Assembly: GCA_011033025.1 (NCBI GenBank)
Contig: WFMF01000356.1
Coordinates: forward strand, 119,330-183,329
Length of the DNA stretch: 64,000 nt
Direction: 5' to 3'
Source: Beroe forskalii
Lineage: Eukaryota > Ctenophora > Nuda > Beroida > Beroidae
The notes under the pieces are model-generated. The model was not told the DNA's origin. It saw only the letters and a list, made by a program, of their open reading frames with translations, and searched no databases. This document shows positions 34,617 through 44,417 of this stretch, one piece after another. Every line of letters starts with the position of its first letter. Position 1 is the stretch's first letter. The position numbers were made by a program, and so were the translations under genes.

Positions 34617-35913
34617 GAAATTGTTCTGTCTACATTCAACATGTTATATATCTGTAGTATGTAGATAAAAATACCACAGGCACTTTTCTTCACGCATAAT
34701 GTCACGCACGCTTTCATGTCTTACCACCGCCCTTATTAGGTAATAACCTCTCCGATTGACCCTCTTCTTAGCCCTGTGAAGGTATGTTCAAAGGCACCAG
34801 TAGATTTTATTAGCGCACTTGAGTAATGAGTATAGTATAAATTAATAAACTGATTAACAAACAACTCAACATGAACTTCTTGGCACTTATTCCCCGATTA
34901 TCGAGTAAACAATAATAAGTATTTACATTGATTCCAAGGTGCCTCCGATGATTGCAGCACATTATAACTTCACGGCACACTATTCGAGATTCAGTTAGCA
35001 CATTTCAAATGCATGTTTTAAGACTATTCCATGCACCACTGTCCACTAAGCCTTCAAGTGGCAAACCTATCAGGTGAGTAAGGCTTTGTCATCGGGACAT
35101 AACTATTGAGCCAGTTTGACGATCGCTATAAGTATAAATATAAGATTTTAGCAACTGCTTAGTAACAAAGTGATATGTCCCGGATCTCGGTTTAACTAAA
35201 CTTACATTATCAGAGTGATAATGGGGGTCTCAAACCGCCTCTCAAGGTACGATGTCTGGAACAGTTTGACGTAACGTCTTATTTGATTAAGTTTTGCAAC
35301 GAATGATGGAATCTATAGTTTGATCTTTTACCTGAAAATGTCTGAAGTAGATTCTCTAGAACATATTATCAACTTTTAACTTTTTTCATGTAAAATCGTA
35401 ATCATGAAAAAATAAAAGTACAACATCCGAAGATTTCAACGGAACTGCTGTAGAAAGATCCATTCGTTCCGATAATTACTAATTCTGATAATAACTGCCC
35501 TGGTGATTATTCCTAATTCCGTGCTGAATTATCAGACACTAGTGTTTATGAACTTATTAATAAGGAGAAGAATCATTCAGTCCATAATCTGTACCGAATC
35601 ACCTCGAATTAATTGACTGGAACCTAATGTTACAGTTTTAAAAAGCTGTTCATCATTTTTGTTTCAATCTTGCATGTTATGATTCGCATGTTCTCTCTAA
35701 CTATTATTCATTTCATAATAATCATGAAATCCCGATTTTGAATCGTTATCAGACTTACAATTTTAAGCTATAATTACCACCTATGGTTCCGATCCGATGA
35801 TTTTGTTTTCGATCTCAAAATGATGTTGAACAATGGTTTTTATAGCACTAATTCTAAAAAACCTAAATCATTTAGCGTGAAATAGTATAGACCTAAGAAG
35901 TTCTCCATTCAAG
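34617..35913. other. Intron, conserved between copies
   Basis: Aligns collinearly with 55,156-56,549 apart from small indels. No ORF supported. It includes TTATTAGGTAATAACCTCT, and an AATAATCATGAAATCCCG phrase kept in both copies. Confidence 0.6.
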
Positions 35914-35977
35914 GTCGCTGGTGACAGCACTCCTTCCTCGCCAAACCCAAAACCTAAATGGAAGCAGGATCTAGAAA
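35914..35977 (+). CDS. ENAH/VASP-like: Ena/VASP exon: Ser/Pro-rich linker
   Basis: Reads VAGDSTPSSPNPKPKWKQDL-E, 64 nt, phase 0 to 1, donor AAA-GTGAGT. The acceptor here is TTCAAG, weaker than CCAG in copy B. An alternative upstream AG at 35,890 would add DLRSSPFK in frame. The two base differences with copy B are both synonymous. Confidence 0.82.
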
Positions 35978-36230
35978 GTGAGTTGGGATATGATACGACT
36001 TGCAATAAATTCATACATTTCCCATTTTCCGTTCATTTCTACACTATCTAGAAATAGCACTCCTATTGTTTTGATGGTAGGTAATTCCACAAATCACAGA
36101 GATGATGAAATCTTATCTGACAGACGTAATTCATATCTTTTCCTTAGTGTTACTCACTCAAATCTCCAGCCCATTTGATTGTTTTTGCACGGGATTCACA
36201 CCATTCCTCACTCACCTCACAATCACTCAG

Positions 36231-36311
36231 ATTCTAAGGCTAGCAGCGGCAATTCCTCTAGCCTGACATGGTCACAAAAACAGCAACTTCTCAACCAATC
36301 CTGTGGCACAG
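36231..36311 (+). CDS. ENAH/VASP-like: Ena/VASP cassette exon a (LTWSQKQQ)
   Basis: Acceptor ATCACTCAG; reads NSKASSGNSSSLTWSQKQQL then LNQSCGT; donor ACAG-GTACCA. It is 81 nt, phase 1 to 1, so it can be skipped without a frame change. It is a paralogue of the exon at 36,502 (shared LTWSQKQQ core). It is identical in copy B. Confidence 0.82.
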
Positions 36312-36501
36312 GTACCACAGCTTTTTATTGTCCATCGCTCCTCTGATTGTTCATTTCATATTCCCTCCTAAATGCCATACCTTCTCAAAATCCGCTCTCA
36401 TAGAACTCGACAATCACTTGTCATCCCCTTATAATAAAACCAGTAATCCCCATCCCTAACACCATCCAAACCCTCTCTTTATCTCTTCTCATACTCTTCA
36501 G

Positions 36502-36597
36502 ATACAAGGAATAATGGAAGTGCGTCGAACACGCTAACTTGGTCTCAAAAACAACAGCGACAGAACAGTCAGGCCACCTTGCAGAACGGTAATGCAG
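36502..36597 (+). CDS. ENAH/VASP-like: Ena/VASP cassette exon b (LTWSQKQQ)
   Basis: Acceptor CTCTTCAG; reads NTRNNGSASNTLTWSQKQQR then QNSQATLQNGNA; donor GCAG-GTATGA. It is 96 nt, phase 1 to 1. All four base differences with copy B are synonymous. With exon a it forms a tandem exon pair, suited to mutually exclusive or optional use. Confidence 0.85.
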
Positions 36598-36855
36598 GTA
36601 TGAAAATTTCTTGAAATGCTTTCACCGGCAAATTGGTATCTAATTGGTTATCAAGGGGCGCTTTGTGAGCCCGAGGGCCCGTACTCAGAAGGGCCCGAGA
36701 GCGACCATTGGACGGCGATCCTAACAGTATTCTGTTAAAAAACCTGTCACATGATGCAAATTTGTGTCGTGTGATTTGCAAATTCACAAAATGGTTCTCA
36801 ATTATCATTAATATCATTACATTGTCACTCTAACTGAACGTTTGACGTGTTTCAG
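36598..36855. other. Short intron with a GAGGGCCCG palindrome
   Basis: CGAGGGCCCGTACTC...GGGCCCGAGAGCG forms a GC-rich inverted pair near 36,670-36,705, kept in copy B at about 57,327-57,356. Confidence 0.6.
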
Positions 36856-36960
36856 AAAGTAGTAACAGCAGTGAAGTGATAGAAGCGATTGAAAAGCTTA
36901 AGGAGGATCTACTGAATGCTTTCAAAGGAGAAATAGAATCCCTTCGAAATGAAGTTAAAG
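36856..36960 (+). CDS. ENAH/VASP-like: Ena/VASP exon: tetramerisation coiled coil
   Basis: Reads ESSNSSEVIEAIEKLKEDLL then NAFKGEIESLRNEVK, a short right-handed-type coiled coil matching EVH2 block C, which tetramerises Ena/VASP proteins. 105 nt, phase 1 to 1. Three base differences with copy B, all synonymous. Confidence 0.95.
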
Positions 36961-37182
36961 GTGCTCTTTCATTACTGAACGCGTTATATTGTCAATGGAT
37001 TATTCTGAAATGAACATGAGTATTGATAATAGTGGAAGCCAAAGCGCTAGCCCTAATTTCGTTCCCGATTAAAAGTCTCGACCTTTTTAATAACCAACTG
37101 TGCTTTGTAATGTTCAACAAAAAAAGGACTTCATGATTAAATTTCCCCTTTTTTATCAACCCTTATCCATGGATCTCTTCAG

Positions 37183-37211
37183 ATTTGAAGGAACAACTAG
37201 CTAACAGATAG
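37183..37211 (+). CDS. ENAH/VASP-like: Ena/VASP terminal coding exon
   Basis: Acceptor CTCTTCAG; the split codon gives D, then LKEQLANR and a TAG stop at 37,209-37,211. It completes the coiled coil. Identical in copy B (57,797-57,825). Confidence 0.92.
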
Positions 37212-37306
37212 ACAGCGCCACGCTGCCAGAGACACAGAAAAAACAGAGAACAGCCAGAGCGTGGGTGCAGTGTTGTGGTATTTATTAAGAGATCAGCGAC
37301 ACTCTA

Positions 37307-37550
37307 ACGCGTCACCTGTCACGCGTCACCTGTCACGCGTCACCTGTCACGCGTCACCTGTCACGCGTCACCTGTCACGCGTCACCTGACACGCGTCACC
37401 TGTCACGCGCGTCACCTGGCACGCGTCACCTGACACGCGTCACCTGTCACGCGTCACCTGGCACGCGTCACCTGACACGCGTCACCTGTCACGCGTCACC
37501 TGACACGCGTCACCTGTCACGCGTCACCTGTCACGCGTCACCTGTCACAC
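37307..37550. repeat. CACGCGTCACCTGT minisatellite, copy A
   Basis: About 17 units of 14 bp, each with ACGCGT and CACCTG, starting roughly 95 bp after the Ena/VASP stop codon and so possibly in the 3' UTR or just beyond. Variants are CACCTGAC and CACCTGGC. Confidence 0.93.
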
Positions 37551-37556
37551 GTGTTC

Positions 37557-38259
37557 TAGGCGACACCGACTGTTAGTTTACCCTGATCACACCCTGGCCA
37601 ATCAGCGCACAATATCCCACAAGTCCTGCATGTTCATTGGTCAGCCCTCAAGACGCCGTGGGTAAACTGATGTCCTCCTGTCACGCTCAGATGATCGCGT
37701 GATTTCAGAAGTTATAAATAACAGGGTATCTCTTTCTCTAACTCTCCGGTATGTCGTACAAGAGACTGCCGGCGTGATGCTTGTCTGTTTTGCTGTAAAC
37801 AGCATTTTTTCCAAAACTAAAATCATGTAAAAAACTTCTCCGACCGGAGTTTTTTTGACAGTTTTTCACTTCGGAGAAACAGCCAAATAGTGAACAATTT
37901 TGTAACATAGCATAAAACGAATCATTTTCTAAAAGCACCAAAAACACGTCATGTATGATCAATGAGATGTTTTGATATGATATTAACATTATTTTAAGAA
38001 CGGCGGTGTCATGATACGATGACTCAAAATCATGTACCGTGGTTTGAAGATGGCTTAGTTGGCAGGAAAAAGAGCATATTTGATTTACGACGCAGAATAT
38101 TTCTACTCCTGTTGAGATATTATGCAATTGCATGGGCGCCACTTTCTTAGTTTACCGACTTATAAGACTCGACCAATCGGAGTGCAGCTCCACACAAACC
38201 CTGCAATCTGATTGGCTGAATCTCAGAGTCCTGTCGGTCAACTAATATCCTGTCGCCTA
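37557..38259. mobile_element. 703-bp inverted-repeat element with CCAAT boxes, copy A
   Basis: Ends TAGGCGACA and TGTCGCCTA. The next ~110 bp on each side remain alignable in reverse (TTAGTTTACC / TTAGTTGACC; GGCCAATCAG / AGCCAATCAG; CATTGGTCAG / GATTGGTCGA). So four CCAAT-type boxes stand symmetrically. A TA duplication at both ends would suit a Tc1/mariner-type MITE. Copy B: 58,183-58,888. Confidence 0.65.
37738..38142 (-). CDS. Hypothetical 134-aa ORF inside the CCAAT element
   Basis: Starts MAPMQLHNISTGVEIFCVVN. It contains a hydrophobic middle (IMLISYQNISLIIHDVFLVL) and a basic tail. Copy B keeps the whole ORF (135 aa) with a few substitutions and one in-frame three-base indel. The inverted end of the element, with CCAAT boxes, lies just upstream on this strand and could act as promoter. 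No family recognised; conservation between two recent copies is weak evidence for coding. Confidence 0.22.
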   Translation of the reverse strand: MAPMQLHNISTGVEIFCVVNQICSFSCQLSHLQTTVHDFESSYHDTAVLKIMLISYQNISLIIHDVFLVLLENDSFYAMLQNCSLFGCFSEVKNCQKNSGRRSFLHDFSFGKNAVYSKTDKHHAGSLLYDIPES

Positions 38260-39760
38260 ATGCCTAGGTTCGCCCCCTCCATGCACTGTTTTTAACAATG
38301 ATTTGACTTTTAAAATGTATCTATTTTTCATCTGTATTGTCCTCTCCTGGAGTATTTACTGATTGGTAGGTAATTAGGAGTGAGATGTACTGATTGTAGT
38401 TATTCCCGAGTGTATAATGTTCTGATTGTATGATGTATAGTTACCACTTACAACATATCGTTGAATGTATTGTGGATTCTCTCCATTGTTTTTGATTCAT
38501 GTGACGCATAAAGTATATTTTCACCTGCAATCCTGATTTTATAGCAAGAGGAGCTGATACTTGATTATATCCTAAGTAAAATGCTATCTCTTGGACAGAA
38601 ATACATTGAATTCGATAGAACTGATAGGAATTTGTGTCAGAGACGGAATTGCTAATTCTTTAACAGATGCATTTAATCAGAATTGAAGTTCTTTCAAAGT
38701 TTTACGATTCCAATAGGTCAAATCATGTGTTACAGGACTACGATGTATACATTGTACTTCGCCGCCTCTATATAAGGAATGATATACTAGCAACTGTTAA
38801 AAACAATGTACACTACAGTGAATGATACAAGTCAAAAGATAGAGATTGTTGTTAATTGAGGATGTTTGAAATATGAAGGGGTTGTCCGGTTTGACCTCCA
38901 ATTGAATTGGTTATTCAAATAAATTTATATGCTTATTAATAAATTCATTTGCTAAATGCTAATCAATTATACCATTTACCAAAATTTTGATTTACCTTGT
39001 CACGACATTGAGTTGATATTTTCATCGCTATCATTGTGGCACAGGTGTCGATAGTTCAAGAAATGAGAATCGTTCGTGGAAATTCCACGTCATTCGTGGA
39101 AATTGCATGCAAATTTTTATCAAATCGTAATCAATAAAAAATTGTCTCGTAAAATTGGGCTTATGGTAATACGAACCGTTCAACCCCATGTTGGTAATAA
39201 TAGACTGATGTTGCATTGCTGTACATTTTGTATAGAAATTATTAATCTGTTACAAAATTTTGTTTGATTATTTCATATTCCACTTCCCATTCTCACTGCA
39301 TCTGGGATATCAATGATTATAGACCTTAGGCCCTGTTCTCTTCTCCTTGTCGGCCACTCGGCCGTTGGCCGACCCTCTTGAGAATTCAGTGCCGCAGCTG
39401 GCGTCAGCGGGTCAGACAACTTCCGTCGTCCGACAATCTTCTTCACGCGGTGGTCAGGCTCCAAATGTTCAAGTGCCTGTGCAGTCAATCCAATTTGCAG
39501 TTTGCAGCTATTTTAATTTAGGGCGACCGTATCTTAAGATTTCAACATTCAAAATCGAAATCACCTTGCACTGAAATTCAAATTATGAAGAACTGCGGAA
39601 TTGCACTAAAAACACACTTCTTGAAGCATTTTAAATTTATTGAACTTAAGTTGAATTGATTTGAAATTTAGGCCGTTAAAACGGTTCAAAAATGCGTCAC
39701 CTCGCTGATCCTCACCCCGGGTCAGGAAGTCTTAAGTTGGCTTTATATTTAAGTTGGCAC
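38260..39760. other. Downstream flank shared by both copies
   Basis: No gene supported. It contains a short palindrome CGTGGAAATTCCACG near 39,075, a nearby direct copy TTCGTGGAAATT, and a GTCAGACAAC/CCGTCGTCCGACAA motif near 39,411. Aligns with 58,889-60,410. Confidence 0.55.
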
Positions 39761-40330
39761 GTTGCCTGGCCCCTTGATGGATTTCTCCCATCCCTGCGCG
39801 CAACACTCGGAGGTTTGGAGGGTCGTGTTGCATACTCCCCGCGGAAAACGTTGCGTGCGCGGCGGAGGGTAGGGTAACATCCTACAACCTGGCCCCCTTT
39901 TAATCTGGGCCAGACTAGACGTTGTCTGGGCGCGCGCGGACAGCGGAGGGGCCACGCAAGGCCGGGCAATGGACTATTTGCCAGACGGTGTCTTTCCCAT
40001 CGCGCGCGCGGCACCTTTCTCTAACCAGGAAAACTATGCACTATAGTCAAAGCGACCCTCCCTTGTCAGGCGTTGCCTGGCCCCCTGCGCGCGCGAAGCG
40101 CACGCGCCCCGACTCGCAGAGTTTTATTTTAAATAAAATTTATTTAATTTAAAATTATGGGACAGACAACGTCTGGCAACCCTCCCCCACAAACGTTGGC
40201 ATTGGGGCCACTTGGCCAGACCCCCTACTCCCTCTTTGCAGATGTCTTTCATGGGTGGCCCCATCAAAATTTCCCAAGCGTTGCCTGGCCCTCTTGCGCG
40301 CGCGAATCGCAGACAACGTCTGGCAAATCA
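39761..40330. other. GC-rich tract with CGTTGCCTGGCCC and (GC)n modules, copy A
   Basis: CGTTGCCTGGCCC recurs (39,764; 40,070; 40,276), with its inverted partner AGACAACGTCTGGCAA (40,162; 40,312) and runs of alternating CGCGCGCG (39,930; 39,999; 40,087; 40,297). ORFs here are by-products of high GC. Copy B has the same modules at 60,413-60,930 in a different arrangement. Confidence 0.65.
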
Positions 40331-41762
40331 AAATCACAAAAAAAAACAAGCCAAATTTTTTTGCTGTAATTTTAGTTGTGTTTGGAGTTACTTGATGTAA
40401 CTTTGGGATGTCATAGGTATGTACGACACAATTTTGCACAAAGAATTTTAAATGTCTACCTCAAGAAGTGCCCGAGTTATCAACCAAAAACCAGTTTATT
40501 TGCCATATCTCAGCTGTTGGGACTACAAAATGTTAGCTACTCCAGGGTCATATTGGTCAGATGTAGCCCGAAATATCCTGAAAGTTTCATGGAGATTGCT
40601 CTCAAAACCTCTGAGATATGCCCCTTTTTGTATCGCAAAAAAGTGTGCATACACAAGCTTTTACACACTGCAGATAAAATGTAAACAAACACCGTGCTTA
40701 TCTCCATGTTTGGACATGTACAACTATGAAAATTTGCATAATGTACCCTTTAATTTTGGAACATTTTTTAATAAAAAAAGGGCATATCTGGAGGTTTTTG
40801 AGTATTCAAAACTGTCAGATATTTCCCAAATTGACCAATGCCCCTGAGAAACATTTTTGGCCCAGAAGCTGGATAGGGGAATTAACGACCTTTGATAATC
40901 CGGGGGAATTTAAATTTTTTGGGTTTACTTCATACCTGTAAGTTGTAAATTTTTAAGTTTCATTAAGAAACCCAAACAAAAACCAAAGTTAAACTTTTTT
41001 TAACATTCTTTTTGGCCCACTCGGTATAATGGTTGACCCAAAAGGTATACCAAAGGTATAACTTTTGCCCGGTTTTACACTTTATGTGGTGCCACCATGG
41101 CGCAGGGCATCAAAATTGGGCACAAAATGGCATATTTTTCCAAAACGACTTGGGCGGAATCTGAGATGTGAATTTTAAAAATGGTCACCCGAGTTACCAT
41201 AAAATTTTGTAATTCAAAAAATTTGAGTAGTCAATATACAGTATACACATTGTGCAAGTATTTCCCCGAAAACCCAACCCATCCAATAAAAACATTAGGA
41301 CGTATTTCTGCAAGTTTGGGGTTTGCTAAAATGGAAATTTGGAGGCCAAAATTCTGATAACCAAAAAATGTCATTTTTCGTTTGAATTTTAAAATTTACT
41401 TTAAATTCCCAAAAATTAAGGGGGAAAAGTTTATATGAAGAAAATTATATGAATTTTATGAATTATAGGGGTTCATTTGAAATTGTTTTTCCAAATTCAA
41501 AAAATTTTATATGAATCTTTTGGGGAAATTTTAAACCAAAGAATCCCCCCAATTTATGAACTTTAAAAAATTCATATGAATTTTTCAATGAACAGTTCTT
41601 TAAAAATTTTGAACTGGGGAATGCGAAACCCTTAACTCAGGGGTTCCAGTTCCAATTAAAGGGAACTGAAATTTTGGGTCCCGTTAAATTTAAATTCAAG
41701 TTGGGATCAAAAAAAATTTAAACCACCCCCCGAAGTTCCCCCCCTCCTTAAAAAGGGGTTCA
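40331..41762. other. Junction between copy A and copy B, degraded at its right end
   Basis: No gene. The right part (about 40,900-41,762) has abnormally many doubled and tripled bases (GGGGAAATTTTAAACC; CCCCCCGAAGTTCCCCCCC), like the low-quality tail of a capillary read. It ends abruptly at the start of the receptor-homologous sequence. Confidence 0.6.
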
Positions 41763-42186
41763 ATGTCACAGACTCCATTGCAGAGTTTATCCTTGGTGAT
41801 CATCCTTCCAGTTCTCAATATCACATTAGTATTTCTATCTTCATCCAGATCCGTGCACTCTGATTCATCAATGCCAGTGTTGCTGCATTCAAATATTCCA
41901 TTGCAGAACAATTGGGATAAGTCACTGCCTTGCATTTTGTACTGTTCAAAGGAACAGATGAAGTCCCCCAAAGGAGGCCATCCCTGCAGGGGCCCATGCC
42001 GGTTCAATCCACAGAACTGATAGAATTTAGGATCATCTGGGCAGATGGTACTGAGATGATTATCATAAAATTTGTTAGAGTTGAAGCATTTGAAGAAGGT
42101 TTTGGTTTTGTTTTTTTCATGGCATATGTATTTTAGAAATCCATTCCATTCTCTGAGATTGCATATAAATTCGTCGATCATATTTA
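41763..42186 (-). pseudogene. Receptor copy B: truncated 5' part of the large exon
   Basis: Encodes the same start of the large exon as copy A (acceptor TTTTCAG at 42,187, MIDEFICNL, the first Cys-rich modules GIFECSNTGIDESEC and LCNGVCD), then breaks off. It keeps seven Ts where copy A has six, so its frame is open across that point. There is a small gap and substitution cluster at 41,967-41,985 relative to copy A. No transmembrane part and no exon 1 exist for this copy in the window. Confidence 0.85.
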
Positions 42187-42349
42187 CTGAAAATTTATTG
42201 AATTTATTGCATGTGTAATGTACATTGTGTAGTGACTAGTATTAATGGCTGAAATAAGTGGAAAGATAAATCTAAAATAATCGAATTGGAGAAATGAAAG
42301 ATCACTGTTTGTGCAGGCGCACACAATAAAGGGGTCTGAGGGTATGAGG

Positions 42350-42842
42350 TCGATTTTCAGTTATTTGTTGTTCCTGATAGAGCTGAACGCCGGCTAAAAG
42401 TAGGTTTTTACCCTATGAAAGTATGAAAAACGATTGTTCCTAGTCAAAGTTATGAATTTTTCGAATCACACATTCACCCGAAATTACAGTGCGCATGCAA
42501 ACCTCTTACGCAATTTGCCAAAAATAGGTAAACTTTAAAATGTTTCTTCTACAGGTTTTGAGGAAAACCCTTGAAACTTGGTGTTATGTTCTAGGGCATA
42601 AAAATATACAACAAAACTTTTGATCTAGCCTATTTTTGATTTAGGCCTCAGACGTAGAAATATGGCTTTTTGACATTTGAAAATCGTCATTTTTGACTTT
42701 TTTGGGACAATTTTCACTTATGAGGCCTAAATCGAAAATCGGCGACATTAAAAGTTTTGTTTTATGCCCTAGAACAAAACTACCCTAGAACATAACAACC
42801 AAGTTTCAGCTCTATCAGGAACAATGAAAAAACGAAAATCGA
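42350..42842. repeat. Foldback element, copy B
   Basis: Counterpart of 22,208-22,715 with the same inverted TCCTGATAGAGCTGAA / TTTCAGCTCTATCAGGA arms. It lacks one short AAATAGGTAAACTTT duplication found in copy A. Confidence 0.8.
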
Positions 42843-43169
42843 AGGCTAAGCCGGTCTAGTCCCGCTGTTGCTCTGGATAAAGGTATTATGCACGTGCAGA
42901 TTATGATCAGTATTCAGTTCTATGTGAGTGCTTTCTGATGCATTGTTGACTGCTGCATTGTAGCGTTTGAAAGATGTCTTTCATTTGAGATCAGAAGATA
43001 GAGAACGGGTATTGCTGGCATTTTGGAGGCTTCAGGCTATTTCCAATTTGTGGTAGAGGTCGTCAGGTTGGTGTATTTAAATCAATTCAGAGTTGCAGAC
43101 GATAATTCTTAACGGAAAAATGTGAGAGCAATTTAATAAGATAATCCAAAAGCAAAATCAAATTAAATG

Positions 43170-43350
43170 TACTTAAGCGAAAGACCAGGAATTAACATAT
43201 CTCTATTACATACGAATGAAATGAGTATGTAATAGGATATAAATATTGAGTAGCTTGCTACGAAATATTTATATCTAATTTATCACGCGACACTCGAAGA
43301 GTGGAGCCGTGATAAATTTAGATATGTTATGAATGGCTTTCGCTAAAGTA
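43170..43350. mobile_element. 181-bp branched MITE with TA ends, copy B only
   Basis: Terminal repeats TACTTAAGCGAAAG and CTTTCGCTAAAGTA close an inner stem AACATATCT/AGATATGTT. That stem encloses hairpins CTATTACATAC/GTATGTAATAG, ATATAAATATT/AAATATTTATAT (tip TAGC-TT-GCTA) and AATTTATCACG/CGTGATAAATTT (tip CACTC-GAA-GAGTG). The predicted fold is a cloverleaf. Copy A lacks it. Confidence 0.75.
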
Positions 43351-43459
43351 ATATAATAGTCGAACGTGTTCTGCATATTTGTAACACGTAGGTTATATGT
43401 AGCTGTGGTTTGGGGATGACTGTGAATAATATTCATCTTGGGGCTATAAATTACATCAG

Positions 43460-43951
43460 CAGGGCCGTCGAGAGGGGGCGTTACGGCGACAACTGTCGCC
43501 GGCCCCAGCTTCCCAGATGGGCCCAAAAATGCCAAGATAGGAAAATATTTTCGATTATCGTATTGAGATATGGCAATTTCGTTTACTCAAAACGTCTGAC
43601 TTCTGGGGGCTGCCGCCCCCAGACCCCTGCTATCATTGTAGTGAAATTGCTTTCTTGATGTTGCTTCGACATGAAACGTCAGATATCAAAAAATAATGGG
43701 AAATGCCATTGAGATCATCTGGCTTCTCTGAGGCTGCAGTGGAATTGCTTTCTTGATGTTGTCTCGACATGAAACGTCAAATAGAGACAAAAATGCTAGT
43801 GATACGGTCATCCCATTTACTCAGAACGTCTGGCTTCTGGGGGCTGCCGCCCCCAGACCACAGCCCTAAATGAAAAATATCTCATTGTGGAAAAGAAAAT
43901 AGGCCCCTGGTAGGGATGTCGCCGGCCCCTAAAATCCTCTCGACGGCCCTG
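43460..43951. mobile_element. hAT-type non-autonomous transposon (492 bp), copy B only
   Basis: Terminal inverted repeats CAGGGCCGTCGAGAGG and CCTCTCGACGGCCCTG, flanked by the perfect 8-bp duplication TACATCAG (43,452-43,459 and 43,952-43,959). A CAGGG start with 8-bp duplications is the hAT signature. Internally a GGGGGCTGCCGCCCCCAGAC box occurs twice (43,607 and 43,838). No transposase. Confidence 0.9.
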
Positions 43952-44417
43952 TACATCAGGATACAAAGAAGACGCATGATAACTTGGCATGTAGCAAAGA
44001 TCTATTTTATATAATGTTGATGTAGAGAAGATATAACATTGATGCGGTGTCGGATTTATCAAATAGAGCTCATGTAATAGATGGGTTTTTCATTTAGCAT
44101 CCTTATAAAGTGTATGTGAGAGACGCTAGATATCAAGGGATGTAATTCGCAGAGGAGCTATGTTAAATGTGCGTGAGACTATTATGTCGAATTTGGCATA
44201 GCACATCATTTATGAGGTTTGGGTAGGAATTTACAAACAGCAACACATAGCGCTGCCAAGTGGACTCACTGGGCCAGCTAGTTATCATAATATTTAAGTA
44301 TGTTAATTAACCATTTTACAACTTCTAGGGTCATATTAACCCGCTATTATTATTATTATTATTAATCGCTCGTTAAATCCTCGACCTTCAGTCTTGGATT
44401 TAACTCCAATTATCATC
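43952..44417. other. Remainder of copy B insert and intron up to the LINE
   Basis: From 44,190 the sequence rejoins copy A (GTCGAATTTGGCATAGC) and runs to a (TTA)n tract and half of the branched element before the LINE begins. Confidence 0.6.

Noticed and set aside
36231-36311. Cassette exon a as a decayed pseudo-exon
   Set aside because: Splice borders are good, phase is kept and it is identical in copy B, so it is more likely functional.
39692-40439. Overlapping ORFs in the GC-rich tract as genes (also 60,301-60,931)
   Set aside because: Open frames on both strands with R/P/A-rich composition, as expected from CG repeats; not kept between copies A and B.
41696-42181. 161-codon receptor-like ORF as a separate small secreted protein
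   Set aside because: It is the truncated 5' part of the receptor exon fused by chance to junction sequence at its C-terminus.
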